A stretch of 64,000 nucleotides of DNA from Ktedonobacter sp. SOSP1-85 (GCF_016587415.1 NZ_BNJI01000001.1:2581501-2645500), one strand, 5' to 3'; shown: positions 25,612-35,028, counted from the stretch's first letter. Numbers and translations: made by a program. Notes: generated from the letters alone by a model not told the origin.

Positions 25612-26412
25612 TTAAGGGAGAAGGCGCCAGTGGTTGTAGGCGTCAACCTGGGCACGACCCTCTTCTTGTAGCTTAATCAGGTGTGCCTCCAGTGAGCGGG
25701 CTGCCACCGCATAGAGTTTCGGGTCGGTATCCACGTATACGAGCGGCACAAGCGTAGAGAGGGTCACGGGCTGCTCAAGCTGGTTCAGGGCGGCGATGAC
25801 CTGGCGCTCGCGTTCAAGACGGTGGGCAATATATTCACTCAATTTCGCTTGCGGATCTTCAATAACGGGGCCATGCGCCGGGACAATACGTGCGATTGGG
25901 AGCTGTTGCAAGCGCTTGAGCGTCTGCAAGTATACCCCCATATGCCCCTCAGGAGGAATGATGACGACCGTTCCCATGCCTGCTACGACATCGCCCGCGA
26001 AGAGGATGCCTTCGCGCTCAAGCCAGAAGCAGAGATGGTCGAAGCGGTGACCGGGCGTATGAATGGCACGCAGGGTCGTATCGCCCAGATCAAAGGTCGC
26101 TCCATCGGGAAGTTCATGGTCTGCCAGGGAAACGCCTGCTCGGCTAAAAGCGGAGATAGGAACACCCGTACGTTCACGCAACTCTGCGGCCCCTCCCACA
26201 TGATCCGGGTGTCCATGCGTGATGAGAATATGGCGGATACCGCCGCGTGCCTGGCCCTCCCACACAATGCGCTCAAGGTGCTCCGGATCAGGATCGCCGG
26301 GATCAATGACTATGACGCCCTCAGAACCGCTGAGAAGCAGCGTGTTCGTTCCCGGTCCTGTCATCATAGAGGAGTTGGGGGCCAGAAGTATGCTATAGCG
26401 TTCCTGCGACAT
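25612..26412 (-). CDS. Metallo-beta-lactamase-fold hydrolase (LACTB2-like)
   Basis: A 266-residue MBL-fold protein. The metal motif THGHPDHVGG is followed by HTPGHRFDH, FAGDVVAG and PAHGP, giving a full dinuclear zinc site. The C-terminal winged-helix-like part (ARSLEAHLIKLQEEGRAQV) is typical of LACTB2-type enzymes, which act as hydrolases or nucleases. The frame is open to 26589, but GGAGG eight bases before the ATG at 26412 marks the real start, which falls just after the Nudix gene. It is probably in one operon with that gene (28-bp gap). Confidence 0.9.
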   Translation of the reverse strand: MSQERYSILLAPNSSMMTGPGTNTLLLSGSEGVIVIDPGDPDPEHLERIVWEGQARGGIRHILITHGHPDHVGGAAELRERTGVPISAFSRAGVSLADHELPDGATFDLGDTTLRAIHTPGHRFDHLCFWLEREGILFAGDVVAGMGTVVIIPPEGHMGVYLQTLKRLQQLPIARIVPAHGPVIEDPQAKLSEYIAHRLERERQVIAALNQLEQPVTLSTLVPLVYVDTDPKLYAVAARSLEAHLIKLQEEGRAQVDAYNHWRLLP

Positions 26413-26440
26413 GGATAATGCCTCCGTTCTCCGACGCGTG

Positions 26441-27232
26441 CTAGAGCTTCCAGAGAAAATCGGGATCTTCAGGCAGATAGACGAAAGGGCCGCCCTCTCG
26501 CTCCAGCCAGATCGGCTGATTGGTAGGGACATAGCGCGTTTGTGTCGCCGCCAGGGCCTCCTGCACCGTCGCGAAAGGCACGAGGTCACGCAACTGGTGA
26601 TAGGTCGGGAAGGCTACCGGGAAGGTTCCTTCAGCGAAACGCTTCAGAGCCTCGTCGGGACGTATCCAGAGACCCTCACTGGTTTCAAGCTGATCGTAGA
26701 GCGCCTCTTGCTCCATGGGGGCTGCCGCCAGAAAAAAATGGGTATCAAATCGCCTCGGCAACTGCTCAGGCGTGATCCAGTGCGCGAAATAGGCCAGTTG
26801 CTCGGTCGCCAGCACCAGGTGCTCAGCCTGGACAATATCTAGAAGGGTCGCGCCGCGTGCATTGAGCCGCTGACGATACTCGGCGAAGCGAGGCACATCC
26901 TGCGCGCCGATGGCAAGCAAACGCTGCTGCTGATAGGCCAGCAGGACATTGCCCTCCTCAAACAGTTCGCGGATGGCGGCGGCACGCACCCCGCTGCCGA
27001 GCGCCGTACGCCCCTCAGGATCGGCGGCTGAAGGTTCCAGGGGAACGCTGAGTGTCGCGCTCTGCTCCAGCTCTTTATCCACAGCGGATGCCGAGCCGCC
27101 AGGGAAGACATAGATATCAGGCATAAACTCGCTCTGCACCACTCGCCGCACCATAAATATCTCGATGCCCTGCTGCTGTGCAGTGTTTCGTAACAACATC
27201 ACTGTTGCCGCCAGGCGTGGCTGCATGACCAT
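26441..27232 (-). CDS. Nudix hydrolase, NUDT19/RP2-like
   Basis: A 263-residue Nudix protein. FPGGSAS marks the strand before a long insertion, and the Nudix helix reads AAIRELFEEGNVLLA. In related proteins this is usually REL.EEAGVLL; here the Gly is shifted or replaced (EEGNV), but the metal-binding RE and EE remain. NUDT19-type enzymes cleave CoA derivatives, which would fit co-transcription with an MBL hydrolase, but the substrate is unknown. GGAGAA lies before the ATG at 27232. Confidence 0.85.
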   Translation of the reverse strand: MVMQPRLAATVMLLRNTAQQQGIEIFMVRRVVQSEFMPDIYVFPGGSASAVDKELEQSATLSVPLEPSAADPEGRTALGSGVRAAAIRELFEEGNVLLAYQQQRLLAIGAQDVPRFAEYRQRLNARGATLLDIVQAEHLVLATEQLAYFAHWITPEQLPRRFDTHFFLAAAPMEQEALYDQLETSEGLWIRPDEALKRFAEGTFPVAFPTYHQLRDLVPFATVQEALAATQTRYVPTNQPIWLEREGGPFVYLPEDPDFLWKL

Positions 27233-27541
27233 AGAGGATTATTCTCCTTCTTCGCTTATGCTAGCGGTTGCCGTTTTTCTTATCGTATCACATAAGCTTT
27301 CGCGCCTGCCTCACACCCACACCTTACTCGATAAGTGAGAGGTTCACGCTACTCCTCCATGAAATATCGCTGGCAGGCAGCTAGACAAATAGGGAGGATA
27401 TGCTATGCTAGAGAAGTGAGCAGACCTGCCCCATATCCTGGTGGAGAGGTTCTGATATGATACAATGCGGCCAGGAGACCACACGCGATTGATCGCTTAT
27501 TTTTGCGCACGGGGCAAAGTATAGACTGAGTTGGAGTTGAC
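27233..27541. promoter_or_regulatory. Divergent promoter region, Nudix and aroE genes
   Basis: No ORF is supported. A GATACAAT near 27457-27464 may be a -10 element for aroE. Nothing else was seen. Confidence 0.3.
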
Positions 27542-28444
27542 ATGTCGGCCAGAAATACCGTTGTAGGGAGCAAGCAATCAGGCTCAAAGGGACCACAGCT
27601 ACGAGTGGGGCTGATCGGCGATCCCGTGGCCCACTCGTTTTCGCCACGTCTCCAACAGTCAGCACTCGATGCCCTGGGCATTCCGGCGACCTATGAACTC
27701 TGGCGCACGCCCGCCGAGCAACTCCTGGTGCGTATACACGCCTTGTGTCAGCAAGGGTGCCTGGGTGCCAATGTCACGATTCCCTACAAAGAGTCTGTCT
27801 TGCCCTTGCTGGATGTGGTTGATCCATTGGCGGCTCAGATTGGCGCGGTCAATACGATTGTCAACCGGGATGACTATCTACATGGCTATAATACCGATGC
27901 ACCGGGACTGCTTCGCGCGCTCCATGAGCATGGGTTGGGCAGCCTGCAAGCGGATGGAATGATCTCGCTAAAGGGGTATACCGCTGTACTGCTGGGGGCG
28001 GGAGGAGCGGCTCGCGGTGCGGCCTTTGCCCTCGCCAGTTCTGGCATTGAGCGCCTCGTCATTTTGAACCGGAGCCTGGAACGCGCTCAGCTCCTGGCGG
28101 CACTTATTCAGAAGAGCTATGAGTGTCCCGTCTTCAGCCTCAGCGATCCCAATTTTCTTATCCCTCACTCCTCCTCGATCATTATTAATGCTACCTCAGT
28201 CGGTCTGCATGAAGAGGTCAGCCCCTTGCCAGCCGATGTACTGGCGCGCTTTAACGCCGACACCTTCGTCTATGATATGATCTACAATCCCATTCAGACG
28301 AACCTGCTCTTACAGGCACGGACCATGGAACTTCGCGCCGCCAATGGCCTCTCCATGCTCCTGCACCAGGGAGCACTGGCCTTTGAACTGTGGACCAATC
28401 AGTCGGCTCCGCTTGAGATCATGCGCGCCGCCCTCATGCGCTAG
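27542..28444 (+). CDS. aroE: Shikimate dehydrogenase
   Basis: A 300-residue NADPH-dependent shikimate dehydrogenase of aromatic amino acid synthesis. It has GDPVAHSFSPRLQQ for shikimate binding, GANVTIPYKE with the catalytic Lys, NTIV with GYNTDA, the nucleotide-binding GAGGAARG and NRSLERA, and a C-terminal GLSMLLHQGALAFELW. All expected motifs and the length are normal. Other aro genes are not adjacent. Confidence 0.95.
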   Translation: MSARNTVVGSKQSGSKGPQLRVGLIGDPVAHSFSPRLQQSALDALGIPATYELWRTPAEQLLVRIHALCQQGCLGANVTIPYKESVLPLLDVVDPLAAQIGAVNTIVNRDDYLHGYNTDAPGLLRALHEHGLGSLQADGMISLKGYTAVLLGAGGAARGAAFALASSGIERLVILNRSLERAQLLAALIQKSYECPVFSLSDPNFLIPHSSSIIINATSVGLHEEVSPLPADVLARFNADTFVYDMIYNPIQTNLLLQARTMELRAANGLSMLLHQGALAFELWTNQSAPLEIMRAALMR

Positions 28445-28448
28445 GGTT

Positions 28449-28515
28449 TGTTCCTGGTGGACTGATGCAGGTTGGTCGCCGTAGGCGACCAACCTGCATC
28501 AGTCCACCAGGAACA
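28449..28515. terminator. aroE terminator palindrome
   Basis: 32-bp perfect arms with loop GTA. It lies five bases after the aroE stop and before the co-directional FAH gene. Confidence 0.7.
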
Positions 28516-28567
28516 GAATGTATGATGTTGTACAATAAGGTAGCAGCAAGAAGGAGGCGTCTCATAC

Positions 28568-29512
28568 ATGAGATTTGTAAGTTTTTCCAGCAGCCAGATT
28601 CCCAGGGCACACCTGGGCATCCTGCGCAACGACGAAGTTCTAGATGTGGACCTGGCGGGTAGAGCCCTGGGCCTGGACGTTCCCGACCAGATGCTCACAT
28701 TGATCGAAGACTATGATCGCTACCTGCCAGCGCTCCAGACATTAATGGAGAAGGCACAGTTGCGTAGCTTCCGCGAGGTGAAAACCTTTAGCGAGATTGG
28801 TGCAGCCCATACCCTGAATGAGGTCAGGCTGGCGGCCCCCATTCCCAGGCCACGTAAAAATATTTACTGCCTGGCGGTAAACTACAAAGCGCATGCTGAA
28901 GAGACCGCCAGTCAGCGCGATCACAAGGGGCAGACACCCGACATCCCCGTATTTTTTACCAAGTCCCCCACTAGCGTCAACGATCCCTACGGCGAGATTG
29001 AGCTTGATCCCCAGGTGTCAAGCGAGCTTGATTGGGAAGTGGAACTGGGCGTTATTATCGGCAAGAGAGGCAAGAATATACCTGAAGCCGAGGCGCTTTC
29101 GTATGTCTTTGGCTATACAGTGCTCAATGACGTTACGGCGCGCGACTTGCAGAAGCGCCATAAGCAATTCTTCAAGGGCAAGAGCCTGGATGGTAGCTGC
29201 CCCATGGGTCCCTGCATCGTAACGGCGGACGAGATCGCGGACCCCCACAATCTGAATCTAAGCCTGCGCATCAATGGCGAGACCAAGCAAGATGGCAACA
29301 CAAAGATGATGATCTTCAACATCAAGCATGCCATCAGTGTGCTCTCGCAAGGCATGACCCTGGAGCCTGGAGATATCCTGGCAACTGGCACGCCCAGCGG
29401 CGTGGGCTTCACACGTGTACCGCCGGAGTTTCTTCAGGAAGGCGACGTGATGGAGTCGGAGGTCGAGGGCATCGGCGTACTCCGCAACCTGGTCGTTGCC
29501 GTCAAAAGATAA
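28568..29512 (+). CDS. Fumarylacetoacetate hydrolase (FAH) family protein
   Basis: A 314-residue FAH-family enzyme. It has NYKAHAEE, the metal-binding DWEVELGVIIGK acidic motif, SLDGSCPMGP, and ATGTPSGVG near the C-terminus. Family members include acylpyruvases, hydratases and decarboxylases acting on 2-oxo acids, often in aromatic degradation. It converges with an extradiol-type dioxygenase gene (29604-30572), which fits a role in ring-fission product breakdown. Substrate is unresolved. AAGGAGG lies upstream of the ATG. Confidence 0.9.
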   Translation: MRFVSFSSSQIPRAHLGILRNDEVLDVDLAGRALGLDVPDQMLTLIEDYDRYLPALQTLMEKAQLRSFREVKTFSEIGAAHTLNEVRLAAPIPRPRKNIYCLAVNYKAHAEETASQRDHKGQTPDIPVFFTKSPTSVNDPYGEIELDPQVSSELDWEVELGVIIGKRGKNIPEAEALSYVFGYTVLNDVTARDLQKRHKQFFKGKSLDGSCPMGPCIVTADEIADPHNLNLSLRINGETKQDGNTKMMIFNIKHAISVLSQGMTLEPGDILATGTPSGVGFTRVPPEFLQEGDVMESEVEGIGVLRNLVVAVKR

Positions 29513-29521
29513 ACCTGTTAT

Positions 29522-29593
29522 AAAATAAAAAGTGCTGGTTCGCATAAAACAAAAAGTGCTGGTTCGCGTACGCGAACCAGCACTTTTTGTTTT
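29522..29593. terminator. Terminator palindrome with duplicated arm
   Basis: A 48-bp perfect palindrome at 29546-29593 (24-bp arms) between convergent genes. Just upstream, 29524-29545 repeats the left arm almost exactly (AAAATAAAAAGTGCTGGTTC versus AAAACAAAAAGTGCTGGTTC). Confidence 0.75.
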
Positions 29594-29603
29594 TTAATAC
29601 ACC

Positions 29604-30572
29604 TTAGACATGAGACTCTTCGCGCAGCCAGGAGGGGATCGCCCCCCAGAGATTGAGCGCCGTCTCGCGAGTATGCCAGAGGCGTGGCGGCGTTGTGACA
29701 TCGCGATCATAATACTGGCTCAGGCCAGCAGACAGCTCGATATGCAGACCGTCGCTATCGGGGAACTGTAAGAAGAGATCATCGCCAACGCCGTGGCGTC
29801 CCGGCCCCCACAGCAGCGGTACCTGCTGATGACTGAGATAGTCGGCCCAGCCCAGCAGCTCACTGCCATCGGCGATGGTGAAGCCAACGTGCTCGATGCC
29901 GGTCTGCCCCTCACTCAAGATCAGGCTATGGTGATCGTTGTTACAGCGCAACCAGGCACGCTCGCGCAAGAGCCAGTCTGAGATATCAAAACCCAGAGAC
30001 TCGGTGTAGAACTCCACCATTTCTTCCAGGCGGCTGGTCTTCAAGGCCACATGTTGCAGGCCATAAGGACGTAGAAGCGCCCGGCGCGTCTTACGGTTGC
30101 TAGAGATAGCAGTATACAGTTCGTCAGGCATCACGGAGATTTCGACGCGATTGCCATCGGGATCGTTCAACCAGAGCGCGTCTCCCAGGTCGGGCGCGCC
30201 ATCGCGTGGCTCAAAGGAGAGTTCAATGCCAGACATTTGCAGGCGTGCCGCCATCGCGGCCAGTTCAGCATCGGTATCAACCGCAAAGGAGAGATGATGG
30301 AGGGTAGAGCGCACCACGGGACGCCGTCCATTCGTCGGGAAGACGCGTGTATCATTAAAGATGCTCAGGGCGTGCATCTCCTCGCCTAAGGCGAGGAATA
30401 TGGCAGCATCCTCTTCCTCAAGATGCTGCTCAAGCGGGCCATCAGCATGCGTATAGAGATCGAATCCCAGAACACGATGATAGAAACGAGCCTGGGCCTG
30501 CACATCCGAAGCCCATAAACCAACATGCACCAAACGCTTGACTTTAACCTTTTGAATTTGCTGATTGCTCAA
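29604..30572 (-). CDS. VOC-family extradiol dioxygenase
   Basis: A 322-residue protein made of two VOC modules, the plan of catechol 2,3-dioxygenases and glyoxalase-like enzymes. Module 1 has RLVHVGLWASD, LHHLSFAVD and NRVEISVM. Module 2 has LQHVALKTS, IEHVGFTIADG and LHIELSAG. The His-His-Glu triads are visible. Paired with the facing FAH-family gene, a meta-cleavage or related aromatic pathway is likely but not proven. Confidence 0.88.
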   Translation of the reverse strand: MSNQQIQKVKVKRLVHVGLWASDVQAQARFYHRVLGFDLYTHADGPLEQHLEEEDAAIFLALGEEMHALSIFNDTRVFPTNGRRPVVRSTLHHLSFAVDTDAELAAMAARLQMSGIELSFEPRDGAPDLGDALWLNDPDGNRVEISVMPDELYTAISSNRKTRRALLRPYGLQHVALKTSRLEEMVEFYTESLGFDISDWLLRERAWLRCNNDHHSLILSEGQTGIEHVGFTIADGSELLGWADYLSHQQVPLLWGPGRHGVGDDLFLQFPDSDGLHIELSAGLSQYYDRDVTTPPRLWHTRETALNLWGAIPSWLREESHV

Positions 30573-30683
30573 GGCCCAGCCCTCCTCATTTCTCAGCTAT
30601 TACGAGTTCTAACTACACCACAGCCTATCATACCTAGCAAAAAGAGGGGGGTCAACGAATTGACCCGAAGGTCATATGTGGGG

Positions 30684-30752
30684 ACCGACGCTGCTAAAGC
30701 ACGCATCTACATATCAAGGCCATATGTAGATGCGTGCTTTAGCAGCGTCGGT
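30684..30752. repeat. Long stem-loop repeat, family 2, copy 1
   Basis: 31-bp perfect arms (30684-30714 and 30722-30752) with a seven-base loop CAAGGCC. The core GACGCTGCTAAAGCACGC and TCTACATAT recur at 59163-59250. It lies between two co-directional minus-strand genes. Confidence 0.75.
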
Positions 30753-30765
30753 TAACTGTAGCACT

Positions 30766-31452
30766 TTATTCATGCGGCAGCTTCCAGGAATGGCGTGTAG
30801 AGTATGGCAGAGTAGAGGCATCCCTCACGCCTTCCTCCTTGTACGGGAACTGGGTTCGTGAAACATCGTCTGTCCGCCTTCTTTGTTCTTCATGAAGGAA
30901 ATGTCGAACACCACTAGAGGAGAGATCAATCGTATTCATAATGCGTACCCGAGGAGTAGAGAGTAGCGGCATAGGCGTCTCAAGCGTGCCTCGCGTGATG
31001 TGGAAAGGGCGATACAACCGCATGGCAGCCTGCATATGACGCATACGCAACATCTTTTTGTAGACCAGCACCATACGAATCTCACGCACAAGAAACCCTG
31101 TTACAGTCCCAGCGATAAAGCACCAGGCCACAATCAGCACCAGGAGCAATATCCAGAACTGGTAGATGAAGAGAGGCACGCATACACTGAACGCTATTAG
31201 CGTCAGTACAGCGAGGCTGGAGGCGAGCATAGAGAGGGTGCGATACTGACGTTGCCTGAGCTTCAGCAAGCGCCCTGGCACATCCAGGCCAGGATACCAG
31301 AGACCTTTGAGCCGCAAGAAGCGCCGTTGTTGCGCGACCGAGCTTGTCGAAAGGCTATGGCGCCACTGTAGAGGCCAGATAGCCCGACTGACACGCAAAG
31401 CCAGACCTGATGTCTGCACACGTCCGACATTGGTAGACATTCCCTTGCACAT
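30766..31452 (-). CDS. Two-pass membrane protein, unknown function
   Basis: A 228-residue protein of no recognised family. Two strongly hydrophobic helices occur in succession near residues 75-125 (LASSLAVLTLIAFSVCVPL and WILLLVLIVAWCFIAGTVTG). Both flanks are basic, so both termini are probably cytoplasmic. The frame is open to 31578, but that part runs through a REP-like repeat. GGGGAG before the ATG at 31452 marks the likely start. Confidence 0.65.
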   Translation of the reverse strand: MCKGMSTNVGRVQTSGLALRVSRAIWPLQWRHSLSTSSVAQQRRFLRLKGLWYPGLDVPGRLLKLRQRQYRTLSMLASSLAVLTLIAFSVCVPLFIYQFWILLLVLIVAWCFIAGTVTGFLVREIRMVLVYKKMLRMRHMQAAMRLYRPFHITRGTLETPMPLLSTPRVRIMNTIDLSSSGVRHFLHEEQRRRTDDVSRTQFPYKEEGVRDASTLPYSTRHSWKLPHE

Positions 31453-31480
31453 ATTGCTCTCCCCACTTCCCTTCTTACCA

Positions 31481-31546
31481 CGAAAACCAACCCCCATTCG
31501 GGGCGCGGCGCCACTGTCATGGTAGCGCTGCGCGCTCAGGTTTTCG
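31481..31546 (-). repeat. REP-like repeat, copy 2
   Basis: Outer CGAAAACC/GGTTTTCG with the inner GAGCGC...GCGCT and CAC...GTG hairpins. It shares an insertion (CCGCGCCCCGAATGGGGG-like) with copy 3 that copies 1 and 4 lack. Confidence 0.7.
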
Positions 31547-32004
31547 AAAGGTAGTAACCAGTACACCTGGTAAAACAACGGACCAATAACAGGTGGAAAG
31601 CGCTAAAAATAGAGGGGTCCGCGTTTGGTACTGTAAGAGGCCGGGGAAAACAGACTATGTGCTGGTGGCATAGAGTTTCTGCACATAGCAAACGAAAAAT
31701 AGACGGCAACGAAGTGCCGGCATAGTAACCGAGCACCTCAGTCTCCGGAGTAGTAGACACCTTGCTTGACTCAACATCACCATTTGAGCGGGTACGAGCA
31801 CACCCAACATCCACGAATGTGGCCGCTAAAACCAGACCTTCGCGCCACCATATACCACCCCACATCACCACCTGCGAAGGGAAAAAGTGCAGTCCTCCAG
31901 GAGCTCACGAGCCATTATCTCGCTACATCCCCACACATCCACTCCACCGGCCTGAGATAAAGGCCAGCTCAAAGAGAACTACAGCATTTTGGTCTCTTCC
32001 TATC

Positions 32005-32070
32005 AGAAACCTGAGCGCGGAACGCTAGCCACGACAGTGGCGCCGCGCCCCCGAATGGGGGTTGGTTTCT
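32005..32070 (+). repeat. REP-like repeat, copy 3
   Basis: AGAAAC...GTTTCT outer arms. It is nearly identical to copy 2 but inverted, 460 bp away. Confidence 0.7.
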
Positions 32071-32640
32071 GTTTAAGAATCTAGCGTGACATTCCTTTTC
32101 CACTCATCCACACCTCAGCCCGCACCAGAGAGCAGAGAAAGGCCGAGACCTCTCAACTCTGGAGACATGAAAGTCCATGTCGCTCTACATGCGTGCTGCG
32201 TGCCCGTGAACCACTCAAAGTCCACCCATCCACACCACAAGAAGCAAGTTGCAGGCGATGCAAACGCATCGACCCACGCCAAGGTGTTACTTTACACCGG
32301 CACTTCGCTGCCGTACACTGAAACATCTACACTGTAAATATAGCTGTTTCAGCGATATTGGAAAATGGTTTGGTAAGATCACTTCCCATACAAAGCGGAT
32401 TCGCACAATGTTTTCGATAAAAGGTTTATTTCATTGTTGCTGAACGTATTGTAACATGTGTTATTCCATTTAGCGGTTGTGAAGCTATGAAGATTCAGTT
32501 AAGGACAATTAATTTTTTTATGAAGTTCTTAACCATATAAATGAATAATTTATGTATAAAGATATTTCTACTTTTCCCCGATTTGCGCTGAACGCATGAG
32601 GTAATGTGACGAAGCTTTCATAGTTGATCTTATAAAGAGC

Positions 32641-32696
32641 AGAGAGGGAAAAGCCAGCCATAACCTTCCTGGACGATGGCTTGCCCTTCCCTCTCT
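32641..32696. terminator. minE terminator hairpin
   Basis: AGAGAGGG...CCCTCTCT with an inner AGCCA/TGGCT stem and a bulge, 30 bases past the minE stop. Confidence 0.6.
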
Positions 32697-32726
32697 GGGT
32701 CGATATTGAGTTGTATCGATTACACT

Positions 32727-33086
32727 TTAAATTTCGGCACTATCCGAATCATCGTCTGCGTCTGTGAGGAACACCTTGCCACGCAGCACGTTTGTCGCAG
32801 GAGTATGCGATGGTGGATCCCATTCAAAACCCACCCGCTGACGTTTGATAGGCACATTCGCCAGCAGCTTATCATAGCCCTCGTCGCGCGAGAAAATAAC
32901 CTGCATTTGCTCCTCGTCGACATCCAGACGACGTGAAAGCACGCTTGCTAACTCTTGTTTGATCAGTTCCAGTAGCTCTGGATTGAGCTTTAAACGATCA
33001 TTGACCAGCACCACTTTGAGACGCTCCTTGGCGATCTCACCTGGTGTCTGCTTCTTCCGACCGACCATAAACTCAAAGACACCCAT
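32727..33086 (-). CDS. minE: Cell division topological specificity factor MinE
   Basis: A 119-residue MinE. The MinD-interacting and anti-MinCD part (AKERLKVVLVNDRL) is followed by the dimerisation domain (LELIKQELASVLSRR and DEEQMQVIF). A C-terminal extension of about 40 residues, acidic at the end, is longer than in many MinE proteins. It is the last gene of minCDE, 12 bases after minD. MinE drives MinD off the membrane and so helps place the division site. Confidence 0.92.
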   Translation of the reverse strand: MGVFEFMVGRKKQTPGEIAKERLKVVLVNDRLKLNPELLELIKQELASVLSRRLDVDEEQMQVIFSRDEGYDKLLANVPIKRQRVGFEWDPPSHTPATNVLRGKVFLTDADDDSDSAEI

Positions 33087-33098
33087 AACCGGCCCCCT

Positions 33099-33935
33099 TT
33101 AAGACGATTGAGAGCGCAAACGCTTCTCAGCTGAGGCAGGACCAAAGCCTACCAGGCGGCGCAACCGCTCTAGCAGAGACGGAACGTCTGCAACCTCGTC
33201 AAGCGGAATCTCCTCGCCCAAAATACGCTGAGCAGCATTCAGGAAGGAGCGGCCAGCACGGGAACGCCGCTCATACACGGCGGGTTCGCCTTTGTTCGTC
33301 GCTACAATAATGGCTTCATCCTCAGGGATGATACCCAGCAGGTCGATACCCAACACTTCCAACACATCCGCCACATCCATCATATCGCCTCGTTTCACCA
33401 TTTCTGGGCGCAGACGGTTCAAGATCAAACGAGGCTCGGGCTTTCCCGCAGCCTCCACCAGGCCAATAATGCGGTCCGCATCACGGACCGACGCCATCTC
33501 CGGGTTCGCAACAATAATAATTTCATCTGCACCTACAATGGCGTTTCGAAAACCTTGCTCGATACCGGCAGGGGAGTCAATGACGATGAATTCAAACTCC
33601 TGGCGCAACTGTTGGCAGAGCTGCTCCATCTGAACACTATTCACAGCATTCTTGTCACGTGTTTGCGCAGCAGGGAGAAGATAGAGTTCGGGAAGGCGTT
33701 TATCCTTGATCAAAGCCTGGCGCAGGCGGCATTGTCCCTCGACAACATCCACCAGGTCATAGACAATCCTATTCTCCAGGCCCAGGACGGCGTCCAGGTT
33801 GCGTAGGCCGATATCTGAGTCGACCACGGCCACCTTTTTGCCTTGCATTGCTAAAGCTGTGCCTAGATTTGCGGTTGTCGTGGTCTTACCCACGCCGCCT
33901 TTACCCGAAGTAATTGTAATCACCCTGCTGTCCAT
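33099..33935 (-). CDS. minD: Septum site-determining ATPase MinD
   Basis: A 278-residue MinD with the deviant Walker A SGKGGVGKTT (residues 10-19), DSDIGLRNLD, FIVIDSPAGIEQG and a C-terminal amphipathic membrane-targeting helix (SLLERLRRLVGFG) followed by a short basic tail. It recruits MinC to the membrane to block septation away from mid-cell. GGGAG lies before the ATG. Confidence 0.97.
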   Translation of the reverse strand: MDSRVITITSGKGGVGKTTTTANLGTALAMQGKKVAVVDSDIGLRNLDAVLGLENRIVYDLVDVVEGQCRLRQALIKDKRLPELYLLPAAQTRDKNAVNSVQMEQLCQQLRQEFEFIVIDSPAGIEQGFRNAIVGADEIIIVANPEMASVRDADRIIGLVEAAGKPEPRLILNRLRPEMVKRGDMMDVADVLEVLGIDLLGIIPEDEAIIVATNKGEPAVYERRSRAGRSFLNAAQRILGEEIPLDEVADVPSLLERLRRLVGFGPASAEKRLRSQSS

Positions 33936-34125
33936 GCTCTACTCCCAAATGCTAAAACTTGTTCAGCCACTATCGGCTCGGACGTTGCCTTGCGCTCGCA
34001 TCTCATGCCCGTCCGCATCGTTATCTAGTATACCACGAACCTGCACGTCACCAAAGTTTCAACAAGCCTATCATGGCTAGCCTGACCTACCACAGCACCG
34101 CTACCAGAACAGTTTTTATGCCATC

Positions 34126-34965
34126 TTATTTACGAGGTGGGCGACCATTCATCCAGGTCTCAACAATAATCTGGTTATTGCGTATCATTGCCACTTCAGG
34201 ATAAGGTTGCACCTCAAAGCCTTCGGGTGGCCTCGAAAGCAGGTGCGCAATCCGTAGCTGCACGGGCGAGAGATAGAGCGAGCAGACGATGGCCTGGTCG
34301 TTATCTGGATAACCTGCATGCACCATACCTTTGAGCATCCCCCAGACAATGATATCGCCACCAGCCACGACCTCGGCTCCGGGATTGACATCACCCAGAA
34401 TGACGACATGGCTGTGATGGCTAATGGCCTGGCCCGAGCGAACCGTACGCCGAATGAAGAGCGCGTCATCAAGCGAACGGGGATCACGCTGCTCATAGAC
34501 ATCTTCACCGGGCGAGGAGGGATTACCCTCAACCTGCATATCTAATTGGCGCGTCACAACTGCCCTGGGTACTACAATAGGAGGGCGAGAAGGCGTCTCG
34601 GGTGTGGGAAACGTAATTGTGCGCGCGTCCCTGCGCGCCTCCGCAGCTTTTTCAAGTGGAGCAACAGACATCTGATATTCGGCCAGGAGCCGTTCTAACT
34701 GGATGCGTTCCGTCACACGCAGGTTACGGCGCGTGGTATCCACCGTCAAAGAGGCGCCACGGAAAAAGGCAGGAGCCTCTTCCAGGCGCATCGCCAGCGC
34801 CTGGAGTAAATCATTAAATGGGGTTTCTGGCTCTAGCGTCAGGAGCAAGCCACTACGAGTTCCTTTGATAGCGATATTCGCTGACACCGTTTGTATCTCC
34901 TCCCTATGCTGCCCATACGGTTGCCTTTTGACCTGAAACGCTTCGCGAAGCGATTGTTCCTCCAT
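34126..34965 (-). CDS. minC: Septum site-determining protein MinC
   Basis: A MinC of about 279 residues. The N-terminal domain starts at IAIKGTRSGLLLTLEP. A long Pro-rich linker (TPETPSRPPIVVPR) leads to the beta-helical C-terminal domain (RTVRSGQAISHHSHVVILGDVNPGAEVVAGGDIIVWG). It inhibits FtsZ assembly. The start is uncertain: the frame is open to 35028 (TTG) with ATGs at 34983 and 34965, none with a strong Shine-Dalgarno. It heads the minC-minD-minE order, 190 bp upstream of minD. Confidence 0.9.
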   Translation of the reverse strand: MEEQSLREAFQVKRQPYGQHREEIQTVSANIAIKGTRSGLLLTLEPETPFNDLLQALAMRLEEAPAFFRGASLTVDTTRRNLRVTERIQLERLLAEYQMSVAPLEKAAEARRDARTITFPTPETPSRPPIVVPRAVVTRQLDMQVEGNPSSPGEDVYEQRDPRSLDDALFIRRTVRSGQAISHHSHVVILGDVNPGAEVVAGGDIIVWGMLKGMVHAGYPDNDQAIVCSLYLSPVQLRIAHLLSRPPEGFEVQPYPEVAMIRNNQIIVETWMNGRPPRK

Positions 34966-35028
34966 ACCCAATGCAGTCCCCATATTCCTAACGAAAGCAA
35001 CACAGCGTCCATAGAGAACACCAAACAA

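Larger units (their letters stand above)
31453..32726. other. 1.3-kb gap holding two inverted REP-like repeats
   Basis: No ORF here has a ribosome-binding site or family motif. It contains REP-like copies at 31481-31546 (minus) and 32005-32070 (plus), and a smaller shared motif, CCGGCACTTCG(T/C)TGCCG, in opposite orientations near 31703 and 32297. The part from about 32440 to 32640 is very AT-rich. It may be a decayed mobile element or an unrecognised RNA. Confidence 0.45.
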
